A DNA stretch of 5,936 nucleotides from Saprospiraceae bacterium (GCA_023300255.1 JALZWC010000305.1:1-5936); one strand, 5' to 3'. Shown: positions 1 through 5,936, counted from the stretch's first letter. The notes: generated from the letters alone by a model not told the origin. Numbers and translations are program-made.

Positions 1-172
1 AAAAGAACCGTAGCCCAGCTATGCTTAGTTTTTCAGAATTCCTTAGAGTAAAAAATGACTAGCTTAAAACGACCAATTTATTCTCACTTTTTGCCTAACC
101 GTTTCCATCCGTGTATTTTCGTAAGAAAATCAGCGTTCAATTATGTGCAATTTGCATACCTATAGCTATCCA

Positions 173-1273
173 CTAATGCCGCTTCCGCTTATTATTCTTA
201 TAATCCATAAATACAAATTCGCCCAATCCACTCAAGCCACTAAAGAAGGCTTTTCCATTATTCGTTTTTGTAAACTGCTCCACAAAATTGACTAGATAAG
301 GATCTCTAGCAATCATGAAGGTCGTTACAGGAATATCCAATTTACGGCAGCGAGCTGCTAGATTTAAAGTTCGATTGATAATCGTTCGATCTAATCCGAA
401 ACTATTCTTATAGTACTTTTTTCCTTTTTTAATACAGGTAGGTTTGCCGTCTGTAATCATAAAAATCTGCTTATTAGGATTTCTACGACGACGTAATAAA
501 TCCATTGCCAATTCTAGACCAGCAACAGTATTGGTATGATAAGGGCCTACTTCCAAATAAGGCAAATCTTTTACTTCTATAGGCCAAGCATCATTTCCAA
601 AAACTAGAATATCTAAAGTATCTTTTGGGTAGCGGGTGGTAATCAATTCCGCTAATGCCATGGCTACTTTCTTAGCAGGGGTAATCCGATCTTCTCCATA
701 TAAAATCATGGAGTGAGAAATATCAATCATTAACACGGTACTCATCTGACTCTGGTAGAAAGATTCTTGTACTTCTAAATCATTCGTTGTTAATTTAAAA
801 TCGTCTATACCGTGATTAATTTGCGCATTTTTCAAAGATTCAGAAACCGCTAAATTATCTAAACTATCCCCAAATTCGTAAGGACGTAATTCAGCGGTCG
901 TTTCATCTCCACGTCCCGAGTATCGAGTACTATGCTTTCCTCGTTTAGATTTTTTAAGCAAGCCAAAAATATCCTCTAATGCTTTCTGGCGTAATTGAAC
1001 TTCCATTTTTTTGGAAGGATTGAATTTTCCGCCTGGCCCATCTCTTGGATCTTGCTTTATATAGCCTTTTTCTATTAGGTCATCAATAAAATTAGCCATC
1101 CCATAATCATCGGTTGTCAAATTGTATTCTCTATCCAATTTAGTCAACCAAGACAGTGCCTCACTTACATCTCCTGATGTGTGAATCAATAGTTCTTTAA
1201 AGAGATTTAATAGCTTATCAAAGGTAGAACCTTCTTGGCTTGGTACGTATTCCGAAAATTGAAAACCTTTCAT
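173..1273 (-). CDS. vWA (von Willebrand factor A) domain protein with intact MIDAS motif
   Basis: The gene encodes a 366-residue soluble protein with no signal peptide or membrane segment. Residues 1-120 are mostly helical and charged, with a GPGGKFNPSKK stretch near 79-89. A vWA domain fills about 177-345. Its metal-ion-dependent adhesion site is complete: D184-x-S186-x-S188 (DISHS), threonines at 247/249, and D275 in ITDGKPT. The tail is basic (KRKRH). The overall look matches the bacterial vWA proteins of the COG4867/ChlD-like type, which usually work with a MoxR/ChlI-like AAA+ ATPase as a metal-dependent protein-binding partner; that role is family knowledge, not shown here. The ATG at 1273 is the first one after an in-frame TAA at 1283-1285. 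There is no Shine-Dalgarno motif, as is common in Bacteroidota. No AAA+ gene lies in the window: the upstream neighbour is a dead hydrolase, and the next 172 bases downstream hold no clear gene. The domain assignment is secure; the cellular function is unknown. Confidence 0.93.
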   Translation of the reverse strand: MKGFQFSEYVPSQEGSTFDKLLNLFKELLIHTSGDVSEALSWLTKLDREYNLTTDDYGMANFIDDLIEKGYIKQDPRDGPGGKFNPSKKMEVQLRQKALEDIFGLLKKSKRGKHSTRYSGRGDETTAELRPYEFGDSLDNLAVSESLKNAQINHGIDDFKLTTNDLEVQESFYQSQMSTVLMIDISHSMILYGEDRITPAKKVAMALAELITTRYPKDTLDILVFGNDAWPIEVKDLPYLEVGPYHTNTVAGLELAMDLLRRRRNPNKQIFMITDGKPTCIKKGKKYYKNSFGLDRTIINRTLNLAARCRKLDIPVTTFMIARDPYLVNFVEQFTKTNNGKAFFSGLSGLGEFVFMDYKNNKRKRH

Positions 1274-1288
1274 AGGAGTAGTTTATTT

Positions 1289-1316
1289 TATAATATCAAC
1301 ATACATTCTTAAACAA
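1289..1316 (-). promoter_or_regulatory. possible promoter of the vWA gene
   Basis: On the minus strand a TTG (1316-1314) is followed after 18 bases by TATTATA (1295-1289), about 15 bases before the start codon. This resembles the Bacteroidota -33/-7 layout (TTG, then TAnnTTTG), but the -7 box is a partial match and the region is AT-rich, so chance is a real possibility. Confidence 0.25.
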
Positions 1317-1350
1317 GGCAATTCCCAAAAATAGTGCAACTAAGATGTAT

Positions 1351-1377
1351 GTTCTTTTTTCATTGAAAAAAAAGAAC
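1351..1377. terminator. T/A-rich hairpin, outer part of a terminator-like block
   Basis: GTTCTTTTTT (1351-1360) pairs perfectly with AAAAAAGAAC (1368-1377) around a 7-base loop. The stem is mostly A-T. Read leftwards, it supplies the T-run that follows the stronger hairpin at 1386-1429. It lies between the dead hydrolase and the vWA start, so it would separate those two transcription units. It could also be one end of a dispersed repeat. Confidence 0.4.
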
Positions 1378-1385
1378 CAAAAATT

Positions 1386-1429
1386 CTAGTCCAAAAAAAC
1401 TCCCTCCGGTCAAACAGTTTTTGGACTAG
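1386..1429 (-). terminator. probable rho-independent terminator behind the decayed hydrolase gene
   Basis: AGTTTTTGGACTAG (1416-1429) pairs with the segment 1386-1401 (CTAGTCC followed by seven A, then CT). This gives 14 base pairs with two extra A as a bulge and a 14-base loop (1402-1415). On the minus strand the hairpin is followed at once by AATTTTTGGTTC and eight T. It lies 81 bases past the pseudogene stop codon, where a terminator for that leftward gene would be expected. The stem has few G-C pairs, so strength is uncertain. Hairpins of this kind also occur as dispersed repeats in Bacteroidota. Confidence 0.5.
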
Positions 1430-1714
1430 CTAACCCGCCTAAATGTTGACAATAAGACGTTGACAGCAGTTATTTCAAATTTAGTTTTTATTCTGTTCGT
1501 AATATAACACTATCTCATAGGAATAGTTGCTATCCATTCTTTAATTCTTACTACTAAAGGTACACTGTTTTTTACCCAATTGAAATGGCTTAAAGGCTTA
1601 CCAGCTATATCTTTTGTTAATTCATAGGTAGTGGTAGGGTTATTTAGATGAATTTTTTGACAAGATTATCTAACTGGTTGACACTTTCAGCCCCAACGGG
1701 GCGACATATCCTAG

Positions 1715-1734
1715 CATAGGGCGAAAGCCCTATG
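1715..1734 (+). repeat. 8-bp hairpin with GAAA tetraloop inside the left arm
   Basis: CATAGGGC (1715-1722) pairs with GCCCTATG (1727-1734) across GAAA, a GNRA tetraloop if transcribed rightward. The mirror copy in the right arm (1840-1858) keeps a CATAGGG/CCCTATG stem but has CTTCA as its loop on this strand. On the minus strand that copy reads TGAAG, so it gives a shorter or wobble-closed GAA loop. Confidence 0.7.
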
Positions 1735-1756
1735 AACAAATAAGATGACTAATCTC

Positions 1757-1817
1757 TAAGCCCTGAAGGGGCGACATAATAAGCTACTACTAGTATATGT
1801 CGCCCCTTCAGGGCTTA
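1757..1817. repeat. inner perfect 22-bp inverted repeat of the nested palindrome
   Basis: Bases 1757-1778 are the exact reverse complement of 1796-1817, separated by 17 bases. Each arm contains the GCCCTGAAGGGGCGACATA module, a variant of the GCCCCAACGGGGCGACATA module in the outer arms. If transcribed, the pair could fold into one 22-bp stem or two small GCCC/GGGC hairpins. Confidence 0.85.
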
Positions 1818-2201
1818 ATAAATGCTTATACCCTATTTTCATAGGGCTTCACCCTATGCTATGATAGGTCGCCCCGTTGGGGCTAACAAGTGTAAACTAC
1901 TTTTACTAATTTAGATAAACTTGTCCGAATTTTTGATATAAATTCTTTATTGCTGCTTCAAGTGCCATCCAATCCCCTTCAATAATCCCTAAACCCTAAA
2001 GTCTGATATAACACAATTCATCACATTATCAGCAAGCGTTTTTGCTAAAGGTTGGTAAAACTATGTACGCACGCCATTGCTGGAAGCACTAGCACTACTG
2101 GACTATTTAAAGGATCATCAATAGTGGTTAAAATACTTAATTCTACTGTTTCTTTATCCTGTAAAGAGACGGTCAACTGTTCCATAGCTAGTTCTTTTTT
2201 C

Positions 2202-2209
2202 CAAATATA
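2202..2209 (-). promoter_or_regulatory. relic -7 promoter box of the decayed hydrolase gene
   Basis: On the minus strand this reads TATATTTG, an exact match to the Bacteroidota -7 consensus TAnnTTTG, 16 bases before the pseudogene ATG at 2185. No convincing TTG box is seen at the expected -33 distance. The position relative to the start codon supports 2185 as the original translation start. Confidence 0.4.
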
Positions 2210-2309
2210 AGATTTGTGAATATTTTTTATAGAATGCTTCTTAGGATTCTATTACTGTTTTCAAAATCTATTCTCTATATTGACCTGTATATTGAAATAA
2301 TTAGGATCG

Positions 2310-2328
2310 TCGAGGTTTGTAACCTAGA
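2310..2328. repeat. small imperfect palindrome
   Basis: AGGTT (2313-2317) and AACCT (2321-2325) form an inverted repeat around TGT. The flanks TC and GA also pair, with one mismatch between them. It resembles a worn copy of the short GAGGTTTGTAACCTC-type palindromes scattered in Bacteroidota genomes. That resemblance is from memory and the element is short. Confidence 0.35.
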
Positions 2329-2383
2329 TGCTATTTTAAAATCAAAGCACTTGGACATAAATAAAGAATACAATTAGAATTTA

Positions 2384-2446
2384 ATCTAAACACATAGGCA
2401 CATAGGACACATAGACTATGTGTCCTATGTGCCTATGTGTTTAGAT
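2384..2446. repeat. perfect 63-bp palindrome made of tandem CACATAGG units
   Basis: Bases 2384-2414 are the exact reverse complement of 2416-2446, with a single centre base at 2415. Each 31-base arm holds three consecutive units of the CACATAGG type (CACATAGG, CACATAGGA, CACATAGA). Beyond the arms a TAAT pairing continues after a 2-base offset. Transcribed in either direction it would give a roughly 29-bp hairpin. No T-run follows directly on either strand, so it is not a typical intrinsic terminator. It ends 76 bases before the lipoprotein start codon, just upstream of the candidate promoter. Confidence 0.9.
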
Positions 2447-2472
2447 ATTACGTTTATTGTTACCAAGTACAG

Positions 2473-2501
2473 TTGGCTTCGTAAAATCAGTTCTATATTA
2501 A
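2473..2501 (+). promoter_or_regulatory. candidate promoter of the ThuA/dehydrogenase lipoprotein gene
   Basis: TTG (2473-2475) is followed after 18 bases by TATATTAA (2494-2501), a near match to TAnnTTTG, 21 bases before the ATG. If correct, the transcript starts downstream of the 63-bp palindrome, which would then sit outside the mRNA. The motif is short and the region AT-rich. Confidence 0.35.
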
Positions 2502-2522
2502 AATAAAGAAAAATCAACCTCT

Positions 2523-5500
2523 ATGAGAAAGCTCGCTTTCCTACTCGTAGCCATCACCATCACTTGGTCTAGTTGTAGTATACTATTTCCAGCAAAAAGA
2601 GATATTAAAGTATTAGTCTTTTCTAAAACAGAAAGCTTTAGACATGAATCTATACCGAATGGAATAAAAGCAATTACTGCTTTGAGTGTGGAGCATGAAT
2701 TTACAGTGGATAGCACGGAAGATGCTTCCATGTTTAAAGAAGAGACTTTAAAAAACTACAATGTGGTCGTGTTCCTTCATACGACAGGAGATGTTTTAAA
2801 TGAAGCACAACAATTAGAGTTTAATCGTTGGATACAGTCTGGCGGTGGATTTGTGGGTATACATGCTGCTGCTGATACGGAATACGGCTGGCCATGGTAT
2901 GGAGAACTAGTAGGTGCCTACTTCAATGGGCATCCATTAGAACCAAATGTTCGGGATGCCGTCGTTCGTCGAGTAGATAAAGAACATGAATCTTCTTCGA
3001 TGCTACCTGATGATTGGGCTTGTAAAGATGAATGGTATAATTATAAAAATCTAAATCCAAATGTAACGGTCTTATTAAATCTAGATGAGTCCACTTATGA
3101 AGGCGGAACAAATGGGGAGAAACATCCCATCGCTTGGTATCATGAATTCGATGGTGGTCGGTCTTGGTATACTGGACTAGGGCATACAGCAGAGAGTTTT
3201 GAGAATCCATTATATTTAGAACATTTATGGGGTGGTATTAGCTATGCTGCGGGTGCGGGTGTGCCTGTTGACTATAATAGATCAACGGTAGCCCCAGAAG
3301 AAAATCGTTTTGTCAAAGAGGTCTTAGCCGATAATTTATTTGAGCCAACAGAATTAGAATTACTACCTAATGGCGATCTCTTATATACGCAAAGAAGAGG
3401 GGAGTTAATGTTGTACGAGGCAGACTTAGAGGATACAAGAATTGTCCATAAGCTAAACGTACATACAGAACATGAAGATGGCCTAATGGGTATTGCAATA
3501 GACCCTAATTTCAAACAAAACAACTGGATTTATTTATATTATTCTCCTGCTGGAAAAGAAGCGAAGCAGCACCTTTCTCGCTTTGAGTATAAGAATGGGG
3601 TCTTAGATACGCTCTCAGAAATCGTCGTATTGGAGGTAAAAACTCAGAGACAGGAATGTTGTCATACGGGTGGTTCTATAGAATTTGGTCCTGATGGGCA
3701 TTTATTTTTATCTACAGGAGATAATACCAATCCATTTAATTCGGATGGTTTTTCGCCTAGTGATGAACAAAAGGATAGAGCACCTTGGGATGCACAAGGC
3801 TCTTCTGCCAATCCAAATGATTTAAGAGGAAAGGTCTTACGAATAAAGCCTTTGGCAGATGGTACTTATGAGATTCCCGAAGGAAATTTATTTCCAAAAG
3901 GAACTGCTGATACTCGCCCAGAAATATATGTAATGGGTTGTAGAAATCCTTATAGAATTGCAATCGATCAACGAACGAAATATGTGTATTGGGGAGATGT
4001 TGGTCCCGATGCAGGGAAGGATAGTTTAGGTCGTGGCCCAAGAGGATATGACGAGGTAAACCAAGCTAGACAAGCTGGCTTCTTTGGTTGGCCTTATTTT
4101 ATTGGTGATAACTATGCCTACAATAACTATGATTTTGAAACTAAAAAATCATCCGATCCAAGAAATGTAAAAGCCCCTAAAAATAATTCTCCTAATAATA
4201 CAGGTATTAAAAATTTGCCCGCTCCACAACCTGCTTATATTTGGTATCCTTATGCAGAGTCACCTGATTTCCCATTACTTGGTGATGGTGGTAGAAATGC
4301 AATGGCTGCAGGCGTTTATTACTATGACGACTATGCCGAAACAGATAAACGATATCCTTCTTATTATGATGGAAAATTATTTACCTATGATTGGATGAGG
4401 GGATGGTTCATGGCGGTTACAATGGATGAGCAAGGGGATTTACAAAAGATGGAACGCTTTCTACCAAGTATGAAATTTAATAATCCAATGGATGTATTAT
4501 TTAGTCCAAATGGGGATATGTACATGCTAGAATATGGGACCTTGTGGTTTGAACAAAACGCTGATGCTCGGCTAGTCCATTTAAAATACATTGCAGGTAA
4601 TAGAGCACCTGCTTCAAAAATAGAAACCGAAACTATTGCAGGAGCAGCGCCTTTAGCTATCAATTTCAAAGGTGGTTCCTCCGTAGACCCTGATGGCGAT
4701 AAAATCACTTTCGAATGGTCCTTTGATTCAGAAGAAGTACAATCTACTGCTGCCGATCCTAGGCATACTTTTGACAGGCCTGGAGAATATGAAGTTAGCT
4801 TAACAACTACCGATGCCGAAGGAGAATCAGCTACGGTTAAACAAACCATTCTAGTCGGTAATGAAGTGCCCACTGTTGATTGGAATGTTGCTGGCAACAC
4901 TTCTTTCTTCTCCGACAATCAAGTAGTCAACTATGAAATATTGGTGAAGGATGAAGAGGATGGGAGCATAGGCAATGGGATTGATCCAAATCGTATTAAT
5001 GTATCCATTGATTATTTAGAAAGAGGAAGTGACATCACAGAAATAGCACAAGGACATCAAGCTATGTTGGAAGCGTCTAATTTTTTCTTAGGCAAAAAAT
5101 TAATGGACAATTCAGATTGTGTGACCTGCCATCAACTAGAGAAAAAATCTATTGGCCCATCCTATAAGGATATTGCTTTGAAATACAAAACAGATAAAAA
5201 AGCAGTTGATTATTTAGCAGGTAGAATTATCAATGGTGGTGGTGGTATTTGGGGCGACCAAGCAATGGCTGCTCACCCACAATTAACTCAAAACGAATCA
5301 AAGCAAATGGTTCGATACATTCTTTCTTTAGAAGGCTGGCAAGGCGAGACAAAAGGCTTGCCTTATAAAGGTTCTTATGTCTTAAAAGATCACATTGGCA
5401 AAGAGGATGGTGGTGTGTATATGATGACGGCATCTTATACGGATAAAGGAGGAAAAGTGATCGGCCCGTTAACGGCTAGAAAGATGCTACAACTTCGTTC

Positions 5501-5924
5501 GCCAAAATTACCAGCAGTTAATTTCAGTACTATTGAAAAAGCTGCAAAAATGAAATTGGAAGCTGGACAGGTACCTGGTGTAGAAGAGGAATTAAACTTT
5601 ATTATTGGTAATAAAAACGGCTATGTTTCTTATAAAGATATTGGACTGACAGGCGTTACTGATATTGAGTTAACGATTATGCAAGCTGCATCTTATTTTG
5701 GCGGTGGTGCGATTGAGTTAAGAATAGATGCTCCTGATGGGCCAGTTATCGGTACAGCGGATGTGGTGCAAGGTTTGACAGATATGGGTGCTGATGTACT
5801 TAATCTAGCCATTGAAAAAACAGCAGGTACGCATGAATTGTATGTCTTTTTTGATTCTAAGGATAGTGATAAGCCTGTTTGTACTTTGCTTAGCTTAGAA
5901 TTTAAAATGGGGACGGTGCAGTAA
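2523..5924 (+). CDS. lipoprotein with ThuA, PQQ sugar dehydrogenase, PKD, cytochrome c and CBM6-like domains
   Basis: The gene encodes a 1133-residue exported protein. A signal peptide ends in a lipobox (WSSC, lipidated Cys18). The next residues, SILFPAK, lack the acidic signal for surface display, so a periplasm-facing lipoprotein is likely. Domains in order: ThuA-like, about 28-240 (SFRHESI, GGGFVGIHAAAD 107-118, GHP, GLGHT 218-222); glucose/sorbosone dehydrogenase beta-propeller, about 260-690 (ECCHTGGS with H381, LSTGDN, GCRNPYR 472-478, GDVGPDAG), expected to bind PQQ and calcium; PKD, about 694-779 (SSVDPDGD, PGEYEVSLTTTD); class I cytochrome c, about 848-940, with heme motif CVTCH (866-870) and likely axial Met915; CBM6-like, about 1000-1128. 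Family knowledge suggests it oxidises a sugar or sugar-like alcohol and passes electrons from PQQ to its own heme; substrate and partner oxidase are unknown. The ATG follows an in-frame TAA at 2499-2501, with an A-rich leader and no Shine-Dalgarno motif. The frame is intact to TAA at 5922-5924. It stands alone in the window. Confidence 0.95.
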   Translation: MRKLAFLLVAITITWSSCSILFPAKRDIKVLVFSKTESFRHESIPNGIKAITALSVEHEFTVDSTEDASMFKEETLKNYNVVVFLHTTGDVLNEAQQLEFNRWIQSGGGFVGIHAAADTEYGWPWYGELVGAYFNGHPLEPNVRDAVVRRVDKEHESSSMLPDDWACKDEWYNYKNLNPNVTVLLNLDESTYEGGTNGEKHPIAWYHEFDGGRSWYTGLGHTAESFENPLYLEHLWGGISYAAGAGVPVDYNRSTVAPEENRFVKEVLADNLFEPTELELLPNGDLLYTQRRGELMLYEADLEDTRIVHKLNVHTEHEDGLMGIAIDPNFKQNNWIYLYYSPAGKEAKQHLSRFEYKNGVLDTLSEIVVLEVKTQRQECCHTGGSIEFGPDGHLFLSTGDNTNPFNSDGFSPSDEQKDRAPWDAQGSSANPNDLRGKVLRIKPLADGTYEIPEGNLFPKGTADTRPEIYVMGCRNPYRIAIDQRTKYVYWGDVGPDAGKDSLGRGPRGYDEVNQARQAGFFGWPYFIGDNYAYNNYDFETKKSSDPRNVKAPKNNSPNNTGIKNLPAPQPAYIWYPYAESPDFPLLGDGGRNAMAAGVYYYDDYAETDKRYPSYYDGKLFTYDWMRGWFMAVTMDEQGDLQKMERFLPSMKFNNPMDVLFSPNGDMYMLEYGTLWFEQNADARLVHLKYIAGNRAPASKIETETIAGAAPLAINFKGGSSVDPDGDKITFEWSFDSEEVQSTAADPRHTFDRPGEYEVSLTTTDAEGESATVKQTILVGNEVPTVDWNVAGNTSFFSDNQVVNYEILVKDEEDGSIGNGIDPNRINVSIDYLERGSDITEIAQGHQAMLEASNFFLGKKLMDNSDCVTCHQLEKKSIGPSYKDIALKYKTDKKAVDYLAGRIINGGGGIWGDQAMAAHPQLTQNESKQMVRYILSLEGWQGETKGLPYKGSYVLKDHIGKEDGGVYMMTASYTDKGGKVIGPLTARKMLQLRSPKLPAVNFSTIEKAAKMKLEAGQVPGVEEELNFIIGNKNGYVSYKDIGLTGVTDIELTIMQAASYFGGGAIELRIDAPDGPVIGTADVVQGLTDMGADVLNLAIEKTAGTHELYVFFDSKDSDKPVCTLLSLEFKMGTVQ

Positions 5925-5936
5925 TTCTATTGTTAC

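Larger units (their letters stand above)
1689..1884. repeat. nested palindromic intergenic repeat, 196 bp
   Basis: The outer arms 1689-1736 (48 nt) and 1838-1884 (47 nt) are inverted copies with four mismatches or indels. Each carries a GCCCCAACGGGGC mini-palindrome followed by GACATAT/GACCTAT and a CATAGGGC...GCCCTATG hairpin. Between them sits a second inverted pair (1757-1778 with 1796-1817) centred on GCCCTGAAGGGGC. The two spacers between outer and inner pairs (1737-1756 and 1818-1837) are both exactly 20 bases but differ in sequence. The element has no reading frame. Such GCCCC...GGGGCGACATAT modules are familiar as dispersed repeats in Bacteroidota. Here it occupies the middle of the hydrolase pseudogene. 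Confidence 0.85.
1659..1925. repeat. outermost 15-bp inverted repeat flanking the palindrome
   Basis: GACAAGATTATCTAA (1659-1673) and the reverse complement of 1911-1925 (GACAAGTTTATCTAA) agree at 14 of 15 positions. A shorter matching block, ACACTT next to AGCCCC, lies just inside on both sides. The right copy is hydrolase coding sequence (Gly-Gln-Val-Tyr-Leu on the minus strand), so the left copy looks like an inverted duplicate of the gene edge at the insertion point. The arms are separated from the main palindrome by unequal spacers. Confidence 0.5.
1510..2185 (-). pseudogene. decayed alpha/beta-hydrolase gene, interrupted by a palindromic repeat
   Basis: Reading leftward from ATG 2185, frame 1 gives MEQLTVSLQDKETVELS, then ILTTIDDPLNSPVVLVLPAM (to 2075). 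The reading continues in frame 2 as GVRT, a TAG stop (2063-2061), then FYQPLAKTLADN and CVISDFR (to 1995). It then shifts to frame 3 as GLG and EGDWMALEAAIKNLYQKFGQ, VYL (to 1912). Both shifts fit loss of one G in a G-run. Homology stops at VYL, just where the family would show its GHSLGG nucleophile elbow. A palindromic repeat follows. The C-terminal tail resumes around 1650 with NNPTTTYELTKDIAGKPLSH, then FNWVKNSVPLVVRIKEWIAT, IPMR and TAG at 1512-1510. The segments LVLPAMGVR, FYQPLA, SDFRGLG and a C-terminal SHFNW (compare GHFGF/W) are the hallmarks of the predicted alpha/beta-hydrolases of the COG4757 type. About 20 codons after SDFRGLG and the whole catalytic centre are missing. The gene cannot make a working enzyme. 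The assignment is from recognition, not a search. Confidence 0.75.
2186..2522. other. gene-free stretch between the hydrolase remnant and the lipoprotein gene
   Basis: This AT-rich stretch of 337 bases separates the leftward pseudogene from the rightward lipoprotein gene. It contains a TATATTTG box facing the pseudogene, a small imperfect palindrome at 2310-2328, the 63-bp palindrome at 2384-2446 and a candidate promoter at 2473-2501. A 47-codon open frame on the plus strand (2234-2377) has no recognisable domain and is not called as a gene. The rest holds nothing I can name. Confidence 0.7.

Noticed and set aside
1..51. Open frame from the left edge ending at TAA (KRTVAQLCLVFQNSLE), possible tail of a plus-strand gene
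   Set aside because: Only 16 codons are visible with no recognisable motif; this length occurs easily by chance.
115..130. ATTTTC/GAAAAT hairpin after the vWA stop, possible terminator
   Set aside because: The 6-bp stem has a single G-C pair and no T-run follows it, so it is too weak to call.
1445..1465. Two direct copies of GTTGACA 14 bases apart, possible -35 boxes or operator
   Set aside because: Short match, no suitably spaced -10 or -7 element, and no gene start nearby on that strand.
1689..1884. Possible CRISPR array, since similar blocks recur with 20-base gaps
   Set aside because: The repeats are inverted, not direct, there are only two related modules, and no cas genes are present.
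2234..2377. 47-codon plus-strand open frame starting MLLRILLLFSKS
   Set aside because: No recognised family, AT-rich and hydrophobic by composition, overlaps a small palindrome, and has no ribosome-binding or promoter evidence.
4385..4918. 177-codon minus-strand open frame inside the dehydrogenase/PKD region
   Set aside because: Shadow of the plus-strand gene, whose domains and motifs explain the sequence fully; low-complexity Ser/Ala-rich translation with no family resemblance.

Overview
The window looks like a chromosomal segment of a free-living Bacteroidota species, probably from the Saprospiria/Cytophagia side. The reasons are AT-rich DNA, start codons without a Shine-Dalgarno motif, TAnnTTTG-like promoter boxes, a lipoprotein with a ThuA + PQQ-sugar-dehydrogenase + PKD + cytochrome c + CBM6-like architecture, and GCCCC/GGGGC palindromic repeats between genes. 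This placement rests on recognition; no search was run.

Layout. Positions 1-172 hold no convincing gene. Positions 173-1273 (minus strand) encode a 366-residue von Willebrand factor A (vWA) protein with an intact MIDAS metal site. Positions 1274-2522 would normally be annotated as a 1.25-kb empty intergenic region, but they are not empty. Read on the minus strand, they hold the remains of an alpha/beta-hydrolase gene (2185 to 1510). Its first half carries two single-base frameshifts and a nonsense codon. Its middle, including the expected nucleophile region, is replaced by a nested palindromic repeat (1689-1884). Its C-terminal tail survives downstream of the repeat. A two-hairpin, T-rich terminator-like block (1351-1429) follows the dead gene. 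A separate, perfect 63-bp palindrome built from tandem CACATAGG-type units (2384-2446) lies just upstream of the next gene.

Positions 2523-5924 (plus strand) encode a 1133-residue lipoprotein. In order it has a ThuA-like domain, a PQQ-dependent glucose/sorbosone dehydrogenase propeller, a PKD domain, a class I cytochrome c domain and a C-terminal CBM6-like domain. It is best read as a periplasmic or outer-membrane-anchored carbohydrate dehydrogenase with a built-in electron acceptor.

The two intact genes diverge, each reading away from the decayed region, and nothing ties them into one pathway. No CRISPR array, tRNA, rRNA, transposase or defence system is visible. The most unusual content is the repeat-invaded pseudogene and the two different large palindromes, not a new protein system.
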